In this document: positions 52,363 to 60,532 of the stretch, one piece after another | Layout of the letters: the number at the start of each line of letters is the position of its first letter | Numbering within the stretch: the stretch's first letter is position 1 | NCBI GenBank assembly: GCA_910586225.1 | Contig: CAJUIL010000014.1 | Span: 1 to 64,000 of the forward strand | Origin: an uncultured Eubacterium sp. | GTDB taxonomy: Bacteria > Bacillota > Clostridia > Lachnospirales > Lachnospiraceae | Reading direction: 5' to 3' | DNA: 64,000 nt | Notes under the pieces: model-generated | Seen by the model: the letters and a program-made list of their open reading frames with translations, nothing else | What the model was told of the DNA's origin: nothing | Databases searched by the model: none | Made by a program: the position numbers and the translations under genes

Positions 52363-53178
52363 CTAAAATTTTCCACCCCCTCCTCCATGTGTTGCGCCGG
52401 AAGATGATCTGTGTGTGGAAGAACCGCCCGTACGTTCCTTATCCTTCGGTCTTTCTCTGCGTTCCATATGCCGATATAAAAACATATCTTTTTCTTTCGT
52501 CAGCCTCATACTGTTCTCTGCAACATAACTGCCTGCCGCCGACTGACTGTACACAGACTTTAGCCTGCTTCTCATCGTTTCTGCCACTATGAGCGAAATC
52601 AAAAAACCTGCACCAAAAGCAATCATAAAATATTTAAAAAACGCAAACGGTTTTTTTGGAAGATGCCCGTTATCATATACCTTTCCCGCTCGTGCCTGCG
52701 TCAGATAATCATCACACAGCCGGGCAAATACCGTAAACGCTGCCGCATATTCCCCCTTCTTTAGATCACTTAGAAACTGTTCTGACATATACTTAAGGCC
52801 TGCGTCTGTTACTGCTGTGATCCCAAATCCGCTCGTTGTTATATACCAATCTCGTTCTTCCATACTGATCAAAAAAAGTATCCCGTCTTTGTCATCACCA
52901 AAACCGTAACCTTTCTGATCGTAGAGATCGTCGGCGTATTCCACCGCAGATTTTCCTTGCAACGATTTTCTTGTGGCTACTACAATATCCGCCTGCTGCC
53001 TTTTACTGATCTCGTCGAGCAGCTCCAACAGCTGGGCTTCCTCGGCGTCTGTAAGCAGATCCGCCTGATCCGTAAGCCTTGGCCCTGCGTCCTTAGCAGC
53101 AAATACCGGACATAGGAAAGCAACCGACAGTAATAGAGCCAAACATACGATATACCATCTCTTTTGTATCCTTTGCAT
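52363..53178 (-). CDS. TPM-domain membrane protein (YdjH-like)
   Basis: About 271 residues from the ATG at 53178 (AGGAGGAGAGA upstream). It has a signal peptide, then a TPM domain (ADLLTDAEEAQLLELLDEIS, QQADIVVATRKSLQGKSAVE, DGILFLISMEERDWYITTSG), a transmembrane helix (FFKYFMIAFGAGFLISLIVA) and a Ser/Gly-rich tail ending GGGGGKF. It corresponds in content and order to B. subtilis YdjH. With the next two genes upstream it forms a three-gene unit linked elsewhere to membrane stress. Confidence 0.82.
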   Translation of the reverse strand: MQRIQKRWYIVCLALLLSVAFLCPVFAAKDAGPRLTDQADLLTDAEEAQLLELLDEISKRQQADIVVATRKSLQGKSAVEYADDLYDQKGYGFGDDKDGILFLISMEERDWYITTSGFGITAVTDAGLKYMSEQFLSDLKKGEYAAAFTVFARLCDDYLTQARAGKVYDNGHLPKKPFAFFKYFMIAFGAGFLISLIVAETMRSRLKSVYSQSAAGSYVAENSMRLTKEKDMFLYRHMERRERPKDKERTGGSSTHRSSSGATHGGGGGKF

Positions 53179-53189
53179 CCTCTCTCCTC

Positions 53190-54275
53190 CTATATCATCC
53201 ACATGATGTAGAAAAGAATATACAGCACCGCACCTGTGATCCCTGTAAGTCCAAGCAGCCATTTCAGGTACGCAGCCTTATCAAGCGGCAGATCTCCCGC
53301 CATTTTCCCGCTTTGACCATTCATGGCAAAAAGATAATTTTGTCCGTTCCATGTCGTACTCAGCAGCCAAACCGGAAATAGTGCATATTTTACTTTGCCA
53401 TTGTGCAGCCGGATGCTTCCTGACTCTTTCCTGACAGTTGCATAACCGCGCACCGTTGCGTCAAAAGCCTCCTGCGCGCTTTTTTGGATCCGCTCATTGG
53501 CGCGCCCGATGCTTTCTTTACTATCCACATCATATTTGTCCGCCAGATAGCCTGCCAGATACGCAGTCTGAAAATCCACCGCTTTTGAAAAATCAAAAGG
53601 CTCCAGTGATTCCATTAAATCATCGGCCATTTTTGTCGAACCGTCTACCGGAACGTGCTTAAATTCCATGCTTCCGCCCCTGCTGACATGATAATAATCT
53701 GTTTCGGTATAAAAATACCTGCTGTCGCTCCATGTCCGGACTTTGGTTGCCTTGTAGCGCATATCTACATCGGCTCCGGCATCAAACAGCCAAAACGGAA
53801 CATATACGCCTTTTACCTCATTCACATGGTTTTCGTCTTTAAATGCTTTTGGAAGCAGCCGTTTGCCGGCATAAAAATTGGATAGCGCCTGTTTTGCGGC
53901 TTTTTTATCCAACTGAAACGGTATCACATGATCCGGCCTTCGCGCGCCTGCAAACTGTCCCATCATAACTACCGGATTTCCGCAAAACGGGCAGGATGTA
54001 GCCGCCGTATTTTCATCACACGCAATCTCCCCGCCGCAAGATCCGCAGACATAAGAACGCAGACCATCTGCCTCGCCGTCCTGCCATTCGCTTGCGGCAG
54101 CCTCTTCCCATTTCAGTTCATCTGGCTGATCGTTTTTCAGCTCGCTGTCATAGCCTGCCAGCGTTGCCACCTCAAATTCCGTATCGCAGTATGGACACTT
54201 CATTTTCTGCGACGTACTGTCAAAAGCAATGGCACCGCCGCAGCACGGACATTTATATTCTTGTATTGCTGCCAT
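53190..54275 (-). CDS. Zinc-ribbon membrane protein (YdjG-like)
   Basis: A 361-residue protein with two zinc ribbons at the N-terminus (KCPCCGGAIAF ... KCPYCDTEFEV and VCGSCGGEIAC ... SCPFCGNPVVM). A middle domain (VKGVYVPFWLFDAGADVDMR) follows, and a C-terminal transmembrane helix (LLGLTGITGAVLYILFYIMW). This matches the TFIIB-zinc-ribbon YdjG family. It lies between the SPFH gene (38 bases upstream) and the TPM gene (11 bases downstream). Confidence 0.82.
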   Translation of the reverse strand: MAAIQEYKCPCCGGAIAFDSTSQKMKCPYCDTEFEVATLAGYDSELKNDQPDELKWEEAAASEWQDGEADGLRSYVCGSCGGEIACDENTAATSCPFCGNPVVMMGQFAGARRPDHVIPFQLDKKAAKQALSNFYAGKRLLPKAFKDENHVNEVKGVYVPFWLFDAGADVDMRYKATKVRTWSDSRYFYTETDYYHVSRGGSMEFKHVPVDGSTKMADDLMESLEPFDFSKAVDFQTAYLAGYLADKYDVDSKESIGRANERIQKSAQEAFDATVRGYATVRKESGSIRLHNGKVKYALFPVWLLSTTWNGQNYLFAMNGQSGKMAGDLPLDKAAYLKWLLGLTGITGAVLYILFYIMWMI

Positions 54276-54313
54276 TTTCTTTCCTCGTAACTTCCTGTTT
54301 TTTCATGGATGCT

Positions 54314-55618
54314 CTATTTTATATCATTCTCATCAAATTTATCGCCGCATTCCGGGCAGAACTTTGGCGGATGCGCAGAATCCTGCGGTTCCCATCCACA
54401 CTTATCACATCGATAGAGCGGCGTACCCGCTGGTTTCTTAGAACCACAGTTCTGACAGAACTTTCCCTTATTTAACGTACCGCAGGAGCAAGTCCATCCG
54501 GCGCCGTTTACTGGTTTTGCAGCGCCGCATTCCGGACAGAAATTGCCGGATGCCGACGCTCCGCACGCACATCTCCATGCTTCCGTCTGCGCCTGCTGCT
54601 GTCCTGTCTGCTGCCCCATCACAAACAAATTTTGTGCATTCATGCCGCCTCCCGCATTCATCGCCATGCCCATGCCTACAAAACCATTCATCGCTCCGGC
54701 AGGATTAGCCGCTGCTGCTTTCATAGCATCTGCCTGCGCACCTGCCAAAGTAGCCGCTGCCATATTCGGATTTTGCATCACAGCTGTACGCTGAAGCTGT
54801 TTGATCATCTCTGCGTCTTCTTCCGGCAGGGTTACCGAACCAAGCGCAATGCTGACCACCTTTAATCCCCGCAGCTCCTCCCATTTCGCCGAAAGCGCGG
54901 CGTTCATCGCCTGTTCCAGTTCTGTCGTATGCAAAACGATCTGATTTGGGCGCATCTCCATCGCAGATAGTCTGCCAAACGCAGGCTGTAAAGCACTGAT
55001 AAATTCCGTTTTTAACTGGCTTTCTAATTCATCACGCGTATAATCCTCCTGCACATTGCCGCAGACATTCGCGTAAAACAGCAATGGATTCGTTATTTTA
55101 TACGAATATACCCCAGAACATCGAATGGAAACATCCACATCCAATCCGATTTTTGAATCTACCACACGAAAAGGGATCGGATTCGGCGTACCAAATTTAT
55201 TGTCTGTCAGCTCCTTTGTATTAAAATAATACACACGCTGATCCTTGCCGGTATCTCCGCCATATGTAAAACGCTTGCCAATCGTCCGAAACGTCTCTAA
55301 AATCCCTTTGGAAAGTCCGCCTGTAAAAATACTCGGCTCCGTAGACATATCATACCGAAACTCTCCTGGTTCCGCACATACCTCAACCACTTTTCCCTGT
55401 TCTACAATGATCATGCACTGACCATCAGCTACCGCAATCCCGCTTCCGTTTGAAATAATGTTGTCATTCCCTTTTTTATTTGAAGAACGAGAGACTGTGC
55501 GTTTGCGTCCTTTTGTAACCATAACATCTTTTTCCATCGCGTCGCAGTAAAAAAACTCCTTCCACTGATCCGCAAGCGTTCCGCCCAATGCGCCCACTCC
55601 TGCTTTGATAAGTCCCAT
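54314..55618 (-). CDS. SPFH-domain protein with zinc ribbons (YdjI-like)
   Basis: A 434-residue protein. It starts with KAGVGALGGTLADQWKEFFY and continues with an SPFH/flotillin-like domain (about 60-270: GIAVADGQCMIIVEQGKVVE, VDVSIRCSGVYSYKITNPLL). A Met/Ala-rich stretch comes next (AAATLAGAQADAMKAAAANP), and the C-terminus has three zinc ribbons (WRCACGASASGNFCPECG, WTCSCGTLNKGKFCQNCG, YRCDKCGWEPQDS). It heads the ydjI-ydjG-ydjH-like operon. In B. subtilis YdjI works with YdjGH and PspA; no PspA gene is visible in this window. Confidence 0.85.
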   Translation of the reverse strand: MGLIKAGVGALGGTLADQWKEFFYCDAMEKDVMVTKGRKRTVSRSSNKKGNDNIISNGSGIAVADGQCMIIVEQGKVVEVCAEPGEFRYDMSTEPSIFTGGLSKGILETFRTIGKRFTYGGDTGKDQRVYYFNTKELTDNKFGTPNPIPFRVVDSKIGLDVDVSIRCSGVYSYKITNPLLFYANVCGNVQEDYTRDELESQLKTEFISALQPAFGRLSAMEMRPNQIVLHTTELEQAMNAALSAKWEELRGLKVVSIALGSVTLPEEDAEMIKQLQRTAVMQNPNMAAATLAGAQADAMKAAAANPAGAMNGFVGMGMAMNAGGGMNAQNLFVMGQQTGQQQAQTEAWRCACGASASGNFCPECGAAKPVNGAGWTCSCGTLNKGKFCQNCGSKKPAGTPLYRCDKCGWEPQDSAHPPKFCPECGDKFDENDIK

Positions 55619-55784
55619 AAAAATCTCCCTTCTGTATTTTATCTTTATTTTGCTTGTTGCTGGTAATCGTTACATAGGTTACATTATAATATGAAATGCC
55701 TATTTTTTCAATTAGGATTGCAGACACGAAAAAAAGACTATCTTATCACTTTGCATAACGGCTCAAAACCGCCCATATTTTTTC

Positions 55785-55812
55785 TTGAAAACAGGTGGCA
55801 GTCTAATATAAT
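55785..55812 (+). promoter_or_regulatory. Promoter, repeated at 57678
   Basis: TTGAAA and TATAAT are 16 bases apart, and the surrounding 45 bases closely match the promoter before the small gene at 57735. The match covers spacer and downstream bases (TATAATATAGAAAAAA), which suggests duplication of a promoter block. Confidence 0.6.
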
Positions 55813-55827
55813 ATAGAAAAAACGAGG

Positions 55828-56179
55828 ATGGATGTGGGGGAGCTTGAAAAACTTCGTGGACATGACTGCGAAACAAAGTCATTCAAACGGCTGGCATTTC
55901 CTGATCCGGTACAAAGACGGGAGCATCCCGTCAGTTGCAGAAGCATACCGCAGCATACGTGGTTATGGCGGATCAAACAGCCTGGATGGTACAATAGCCA
56001 GGGAATACCCAAGAAAAGGGAAAGTAAACAAAAACTGCATATGGAATGGGTTACAGCCTGACGCCGGAAATAGAAGAAACGCAGGAAAAAACAGAAAAAC
56101 CAAAATGCTCGCTTTCCAGTGGCCACAGTAAACGCAAGATTTCTCACTTCGGATATCTATCTTTGACAAAGGAAATTTT
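55828..56179 (+). pseudogene. Frameshifted small gene, unrecognised
   Basis: Behind a good promoter, one frame reads SNGWHFLIRYKDGSIPSVAE and then AYRSIRGYGGSNSLDGTIAR. A second frame, joined near 56033, reads AYGMGYSLTPEIEETQEKTE and continues to SHFGYLSLTKEILQ-stop. Each part looks protein-like, and a single base change joins them. I do not know the family. Confidence 0.35.
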
Positions 56180-56182
56180 ACA

Positions 56183-56281
56183 ATGACAAGAGCCGAAAAA
56201 AGATATGAGAAGAAAAAGTTTGGAAAAGATTTTGCCTCTTTCTGCCAGATTCCGCATCGGGTTAAAAAACAGCTCAAATAA
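56183..56281 (+). CDS. Small basic protein, 32 residues
   Basis: An ATG with AAAGGAAA upstream opens a frame starting TRAEKRYEKKKFGKDFASFC and ending KKQLK. It is very basic and has no membrane segment. It follows the frameshifted gene directly and its stop lies inside the stem of a strong terminator. It could be a real small protein or a downstream scrap of the same decayed operon. Confidence 0.4.
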   Translation: MTRAEKRYEKKKFGKDFASFCQIPHRVKKQLK

Positions 56282-56302
56282 AAGAACTGTTTTTTAACCC
56301 GA
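56257..56302 (+). terminator. Terminator of the small-gene operon
   Basis: CGGGTTAAAAAACAG and CTGTTTTTTAACCCG form a 15-bp stem. It closes the unit that starts at the repeated promoter. Confidence 0.8.
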
Positions 56303-56386
56303 ATAAAAAATAACGAAAGCAGCTTTCAATGCTGCGATTGCCGTAAAACCGTTTCCTTTCTCCGAAACATATGCTACAATGCTGTT

Positions 56387-57547
56387 ATGAAAGTACATGA
56401 ACTGAGTTTTTATTCAAAATTTCAATGCGCAATGGGAAGCTGCCCCAACACTTGCTGCCATGGCTGGCAGATTGTATTAGATCATGACACGGTGCAAAAA
56501 TATATGGAAAAAAAGGGCCGTCAGGGTCTTTGGCTGCGTAGCAGCCTCACAAGCCATAACGGGGCGATCCTGTTTAAAGGTTCAAGAAGAAAGTGTCCGT
56601 TTCTGTCAAAAGACCTGCTTTGCAAGATCCAGCTTTCCCTTGGCGAAGAATATCTCTCTGACGTATGCCGCATTTTCCCTCGTCAGAGAATAAACTATGG
56701 ATATTTTGCCGAAGAGTCGCTTTTTCTTGCATGTCCACAGGTTTGCAGGTTATTTTTAAACAACTTGGATCATTTATGCTATAAAACGACAGACCGGAAC
56801 GTATCCTACGCAAAATCCGGAACGAATGACGACGCCGAATATTTGCAGGAATTAGTGGAAATCCGTCTTGCGTTAACGGAGCAGATTATGAATCATCCCC
56901 TGCCGCGTCCCATGCTTTACACAGGACTGCTATCTTACGCAAAAGCTCTGCAGCAGTCTTATATTGCAAACTATGCTCTATCAGACGGTTCAAAAAGTTC
57001 TTACTTTAGCAAACCGGTGCACACGGATCTTGCCGCCCATATCCGGGAAGCGGACACTCCTTTTATCATACCGCATGATATTACTTACGCGATGCTGACC
57101 GGCAGTTTTTATCACATCTTTTTAAAGATGGTCTCACCGTTTTTATATAGCCTATGCCGGACATACCTGAAAGAATTTAAATGGCTGACATCCGCCAAAG
57201 GAGATACAAAGCTCAGTGTGCTTTTGGAGCAGCTGCATGTCCATCATCCGAATACGGAACGCATTTTGCGCGGATATCTGACTTACTATCTGCTGGAAAA
57301 ATTTCTGACCGTTTATGAAGACTACAGCTTTCTTCACAACATTGCCACAGGAATTATGCACACCCATCTGCTGGAACTGTTTTTTGCTCTTTACCATGAG
57401 AAAAATCACCGCCTGACAGACGACGATATCATCCGGATTATTACCGTTTATAACCGCAGAGGGAGACATAATGATGAAATTGAAACGGAAATGTATGAAA
57501 AGCTAAAGCGTTTTTTAGACGCGCCGGCAGGAAAACAGCGCCCATAA
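56387..57547 (+). CDS. fliB: FliB-type lysine-N-methylase
   Basis: A 386-residue protein with the FliB Cys pattern: MGSCPNTCCHGWQIVLD, RKCPFLSKDLLCKIQLSLGE, LSDVCRIFPR and LFLACPQVCRLFL. FliB methylates lysines of flagellin in Salmonella and uses a metal centre bound by these Cys. No flagellar gene is near. The -10 box TACAAT ends only six bases before the ATG and there is no ribosome binding site, so the mRNA may be leaderless. Confidence 0.85.
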   Translation: MKVHELSFYSKFQCAMGSCPNTCCHGWQIVLDHDTVQKYMEKKGRQGLWLRSSLTSHNGAILFKGSRRKCPFLSKDLLCKIQLSLGEEYLSDVCRIFPRQRINYGYFAEESLFLACPQVCRLFLNNLDHLCYKTTDRNVSYAKSGTNDDAEYLQELVEIRLALTEQIMNHPLPRPMLYTGLLSYAKALQQSYIANYALSDGSKSSYFSKPVHTDLAAHIREADTPFIIPHDITYAMLTGSFYHIFLKMVSPFLYSLCRTYLKEFKWLTSAKGDTKLSVLLEQLHVHHPNTERILRGYLTYYLLEKFLTVYEDYSFLHNIATGIMHTHLLELFFALYHEKNHRLTDDDIIRIITVYNRRGRHNDEIETEMYEKLKRFLDAPAGKQRP

Positions 57548-57611
57548 GGCAGAATGCAGGCAGGCCCGGCCCTGAGCGCCGTCCTGCTTAGAGTGTGTCT
57601 TAAAATTGATG

Positions 57612-57640
57612 GTATTTATGGTAAGCGTGCTGATTTAATT
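57612..57640. repeat. Partial copy of the MITE-like left arm
   Basis: TGGTATTTATGGTAAGCGTG is identical to the element at 4322-4487, followed by different DNA. It shows that the repeat is dispersed in this genome. Confidence 0.6.
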
Positions 57641-57677
57641 TTATGCAGATGGTATCCTATGATTATATATTTGAGTC

Positions 57678-57705
57678 TTGAAAATAGGTGACAATCTGAT
57701 ATAAT
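57678..57705 (+). promoter_or_regulatory. Promoter of the second small-protein gene
   Basis: TTGAAA and TATAAT are 16 bases apart, in a block shared with 55785-55812. The start codon lies 30 bases downstream, with AAGGAAGGG between. Confidence 0.65.
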
Positions 57706-57734
57706 ATAGAAAAAATGCAAGGAAGGGTGATCGT

Positions 57735-57926
57735 ATGCCAAGTAACGGTGAAATTGTAAGAGATACCGTTGATCAGTTTCAGAAAGTGCAAGCACATATG
57801 AAAAATGCAAAAGAAGAGAATGCAGTTAAAACATATGAAGGTTTGAAAAATGATTATTTATCATTAAAAGCAGTATTAACTTCTTTGGGTGTTAATCTTA
57901 CTGATATTGATAAGATTAAGGAATAG
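57735..57926 (+). CDS. Small conserved protein, paralogue of the one at 24547
   Basis: 63 residues starting MPSNGEIVRDTVDQFQKVQA and ending LKAVLTSLGVNLTDIDKIKE. The C-terminal 23 residues match the other copy closely, and both begin MPS. The protein is helical and charged, with no export signal. AAGGAAGGGTGAT precedes the ATG. Immediately after the TAG the same frame stays open for 31 codons and runs into a terminator. The function is unknown. Confidence 0.72.
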   Translation: MPSNGEIVRDTVDQFQKVQAHMKNAKEENAVKTYEGLKNDYLSLKAVLTSLGVNLTDIDKIKE

Positions 57927-58013
57927 GAGGCGAGAGAGATTTCACCGGTATCAGAAGCAAAGAAGCAGTATTTGAAAAGATGGAGCGTGAACCATGATAC
58001 GCTCTATTTTTTT
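57927..58013 (+). pseudogene. Open frame after the TAG, cut short by a terminator
   Basis: In frame with the small gene above, after TAG, the sequence reads EAREISPVSEAKKQYLKRWS and stops inside the terminator stem. GGAGGCGAGAGAG precedes ATT TCA CCG, so ATT may have been a start. The same layout follows the other copy of the family. Confidence 0.4.
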
Positions 58014-58014
58014 T
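57980..58014 (+). terminator. Terminator after the small-protein locus
   Basis: GGAGCGT and ACGCTC form the stem, followed by TATTTTTTTT. Between 58014 and 58219 I see no gene. Confidence 0.85.
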
Positions 58015-58218
58015 GAGCCAGAAACAAGACACCCGGCATCCCGAAATTTTCTGTATGATTCCTGTAAATTCCAAATATTGCAAATAACAGGAAATCCACC
58101 AACGGGATTCCCTTGTTATCGCCCTGCGTCACAAAATCCACTGACGATGCGCCGTCCGGTTTCGTATCGTAATTACCAGCCAGCGCGGTCATCATTTTTT
58201 CTGAATGCGCAATCTGTT

Positions 58219-60513
58219 TTAGTTTTCATCCTGCCCCAGCGCTGCACGATAATTTTTTCCATGCTCATAGAATTCATTTTGCATACTGACGCTCGTCGGC
58301 AAGCCGGACATCCACTTCGCTTCTTCCGTAAGCACAGCCGCGTCTGTACCTTGCACCGGATTTAACGCGATCCCATCATACAAGTATATTCCATTTACGA
58401 AAAATGGTTCGTCCTCGACATAAAAAATATTTACATAACCGTACATAGCGACCACCGACTGATCCAGCATACAATAAGAAATCTCAGAGTTGTAGTCTCC
58501 GGTCTGCCATTCGTATAACCGGAAAAACCCCATCCTCCTGCCGTCCATCGCAGGCGCATCCCCCAGTTTTTCTATCGCCTGCCGTCCCGCTTTCATGATA
58601 GGGAGCAGATATTTTGCCATACGCTCCCAAGAAACGCGCTCTTTGTATATCCCGCTGCCGGAAGGATCAATAATTTTCATAATCTCCTCATACTGCTGCC
58701 CATACACTTCCGCCTGAGAGCGATCCGTTAGGATCGTACGATAAAGCTGGTATGCAAAACGCATCTGAGATGCAAGCAAATACATCTGCTCACAGACCGC
58801 ATCGCGGTATTCTTCCAGGCTGATCGCCTGGTCACCGTACAGGCTCTGCAAAATACACAGATTCTGATACTTCGTACTCATATCGCAGCTTTCATCCACA
58901 AGACTGTCCAGGAAATATAAACGCCCCTCCAGCTCCTCTACAGCTGCTCTGGCATCTGTCACGCATTGCAGACAAGCATCGCTGATCGATTCATTCATAT
59001 CGGCCATATTTTTGTAATAAACATCGCTGGCGTCGATCATGCCAGAGGCCGCAAGACTAAAAAACAGTCCGCCCGGAATATATTTTGCAATTTTTCCAAC
59101 TGCATAATTCAGCTGATTATTTTCTTGCACCCACTCGCTGCCCGCCATATCGTACTGGGCTTCAAAATTTTTGATAGAATAGTTCCTGACAGCCTGACAG
59201 TCTGAGTCAATCTGCCAAATCTGCTTCCGATATCCGCTAAGCGGCTCTAACAGCTTTTCCCCTACATCCCGAATACCCTGAAAAACCTCAAACGCAGTAT
59301 CATATTCTGCAATCTTCGCCTTTAACTGTTCTGCCTGCTGCGCCAGTGTGCCGGCAGGTTCCGCTTCATCCTCCGTAACTTCCGGCAGCTCCATGCCAAT
59401 AGCTTCTACTACATCTTCCGGCACATCGAATGAACTTTCCATACACTGCTTTTGATCCAGCATCGCAATCATGACCTCGTTGCGCACATACTGCCGATAC
59501 ACTGTTTCCATTTTCTCATAGCACTGTTTCCAGTCGAAATCAGCTCCTTCGCCAGAAACGCCCAGCTCCTCCAAGATATTGCCAAACTGGGAGTATTGAT
59601 ACATCATCTCTCCCATATCCTCGGACGACACCTGGCTTTTCTCCAGAAAAGCCGCTATTTCCTGCGTAGAATCCTGCGCGCTTTCCGACAGCTGCGATAA
59701 AAGAGCCGTGGGGGTCTTATCATAATCCAAAACCCCGCTGATCTCCCCGATCAACCCGCCCGCCATCTCATCTGCCAGATCTTCATAAGATGCGCCTTCC
59801 AGCAACCCTTTTGCCGCGCTTGCCAGCCCTCCGGTCGTTTGATCCAAAATAGAAAGCGCATACTTTTGCGGTATCTCCTGAATTGCTGCCGTAACGCCAT
59901 TTGTTACAGAATCCGCCGCACTGCTTAAAGCGTCTGTCAGGCTGCCGCTGGATCTGAATGCCTCCAACGATCCGGAAACCCCGTTTCTCAAGATCTCACG
60001 CACATCGTCATTCGCAATCTCCGACAGGATACTGTCTGTAACCGTATCTGTAATCAAATCCTTATATTCGCCGATCGCCGCATCCACGGCGCCGCCGGAC
60101 GAAAAGCCGTCTGGAACCTCCACGCCGATGCTCCCCATTACAAGCGTTTTCATCTCCACTGCTAAAAGCGTATTCTCCTGATAGCATCGGAGCATTTCAC
60201 TCTGGATCAATTCTTCCAAAGACAGATCTGTGATCTCTTTTAACGTATCCTGACATCGCTGCGCTGCTTCCCTCTGCTGCCTATAACCGGACATCTGTAT
60301 TTCCAGCTTTGCTTTCAGCTTTGCAAGATCCGTTTTTGATATCTCATCTACCCGGCGCAATCCCTCCGCCTCATCCGGCTGCGCCTCCCTGACGCCCGCT
60401 TCCTGCTGCTTGTCTTCCACAGCTGTCTTATGACAGCCTGCTATGGGAAATGTGAGGATAAAAACCGTAACAAGCAGAATAACAGGCAGAAAACATTTGT
60501 TATTTCTGTTCAT
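58219..60513 (-). CDS. Large lipoprotein of unknown function
   Basis: About 764 residues from the ATG at 60513. The signal peptide ends in the lipobox FPIAGC. The long mature part is mainly helical, with coiled-coil-like segments (SKTDLAKLKAKLEIQMSGYR, TLAQQAEQLKAKIAEYDTAF) and a weakly hydrophobic stretch (KIAKYIPGGLFFSLAASGMI). The last 120 residues (YEWQTGDYNSEISYCMLDQS ...) are richer in aromatics and may form a separate domain. I recognise no family. It is 20 bases after another lipoprotein gene, so both are probably co-transcribed. Confidence 0.7.
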   Translation of the reverse strand: MNRNNKCFLPVILLVTVFILTFPIAGCHKTAVEDKQQEAGVREAQPDEAEGLRRVDEISKTDLAKLKAKLEIQMSGYRQQREAAQRCQDTLKEITDLSLEELIQSEMLRCYQENTLLAVEMKTLVMGSIGVEVPDGFSSGGAVDAAIGEYKDLITDTVTDSILSEIANDDVREILRNGVSGSLEAFRSSGSLTDALSSAADSVTNGVTAAIQEIPQKYALSILDQTTGGLASAAKGLLEGASYEDLADEMAGGLIGEISGVLDYDKTPTALLSQLSESAQDSTQEIAAFLEKSQVSSEDMGEMMYQYSQFGNILEELGVSGEGADFDWKQCYEKMETVYRQYVRNEVMIAMLDQKQCMESSFDVPEDVVEAIGMELPEVTEDEAEPAGTLAQQAEQLKAKIAEYDTAFEVFQGIRDVGEKLLEPLSGYRKQIWQIDSDCQAVRNYSIKNFEAQYDMAGSEWVQENNQLNYAVGKIAKYIPGGLFFSLAASGMIDASDVYYKNMADMNESISDACLQCVTDARAAVEELEGRLYFLDSLVDESCDMSTKYQNLCILQSLYGDQAISLEEYRDAVCEQMYLLASQMRFAYQLYRTILTDRSQAEVYGQQYEEIMKIIDPSGSGIYKERVSWERMAKYLLPIMKAGRQAIEKLGDAPAMDGRRMGFFRLYEWQTGDYNSEISYCMLDQSVVAMYGYVNIFYVEDEPFFVNGIYLYDGIALNPVQGTDAAVLTEEAKWMSGLPTSVSMQNEFYEHGKNYRAALGQDEN

Positions 60514-60532
60514 AAATCCTACCCCCCCTGCA

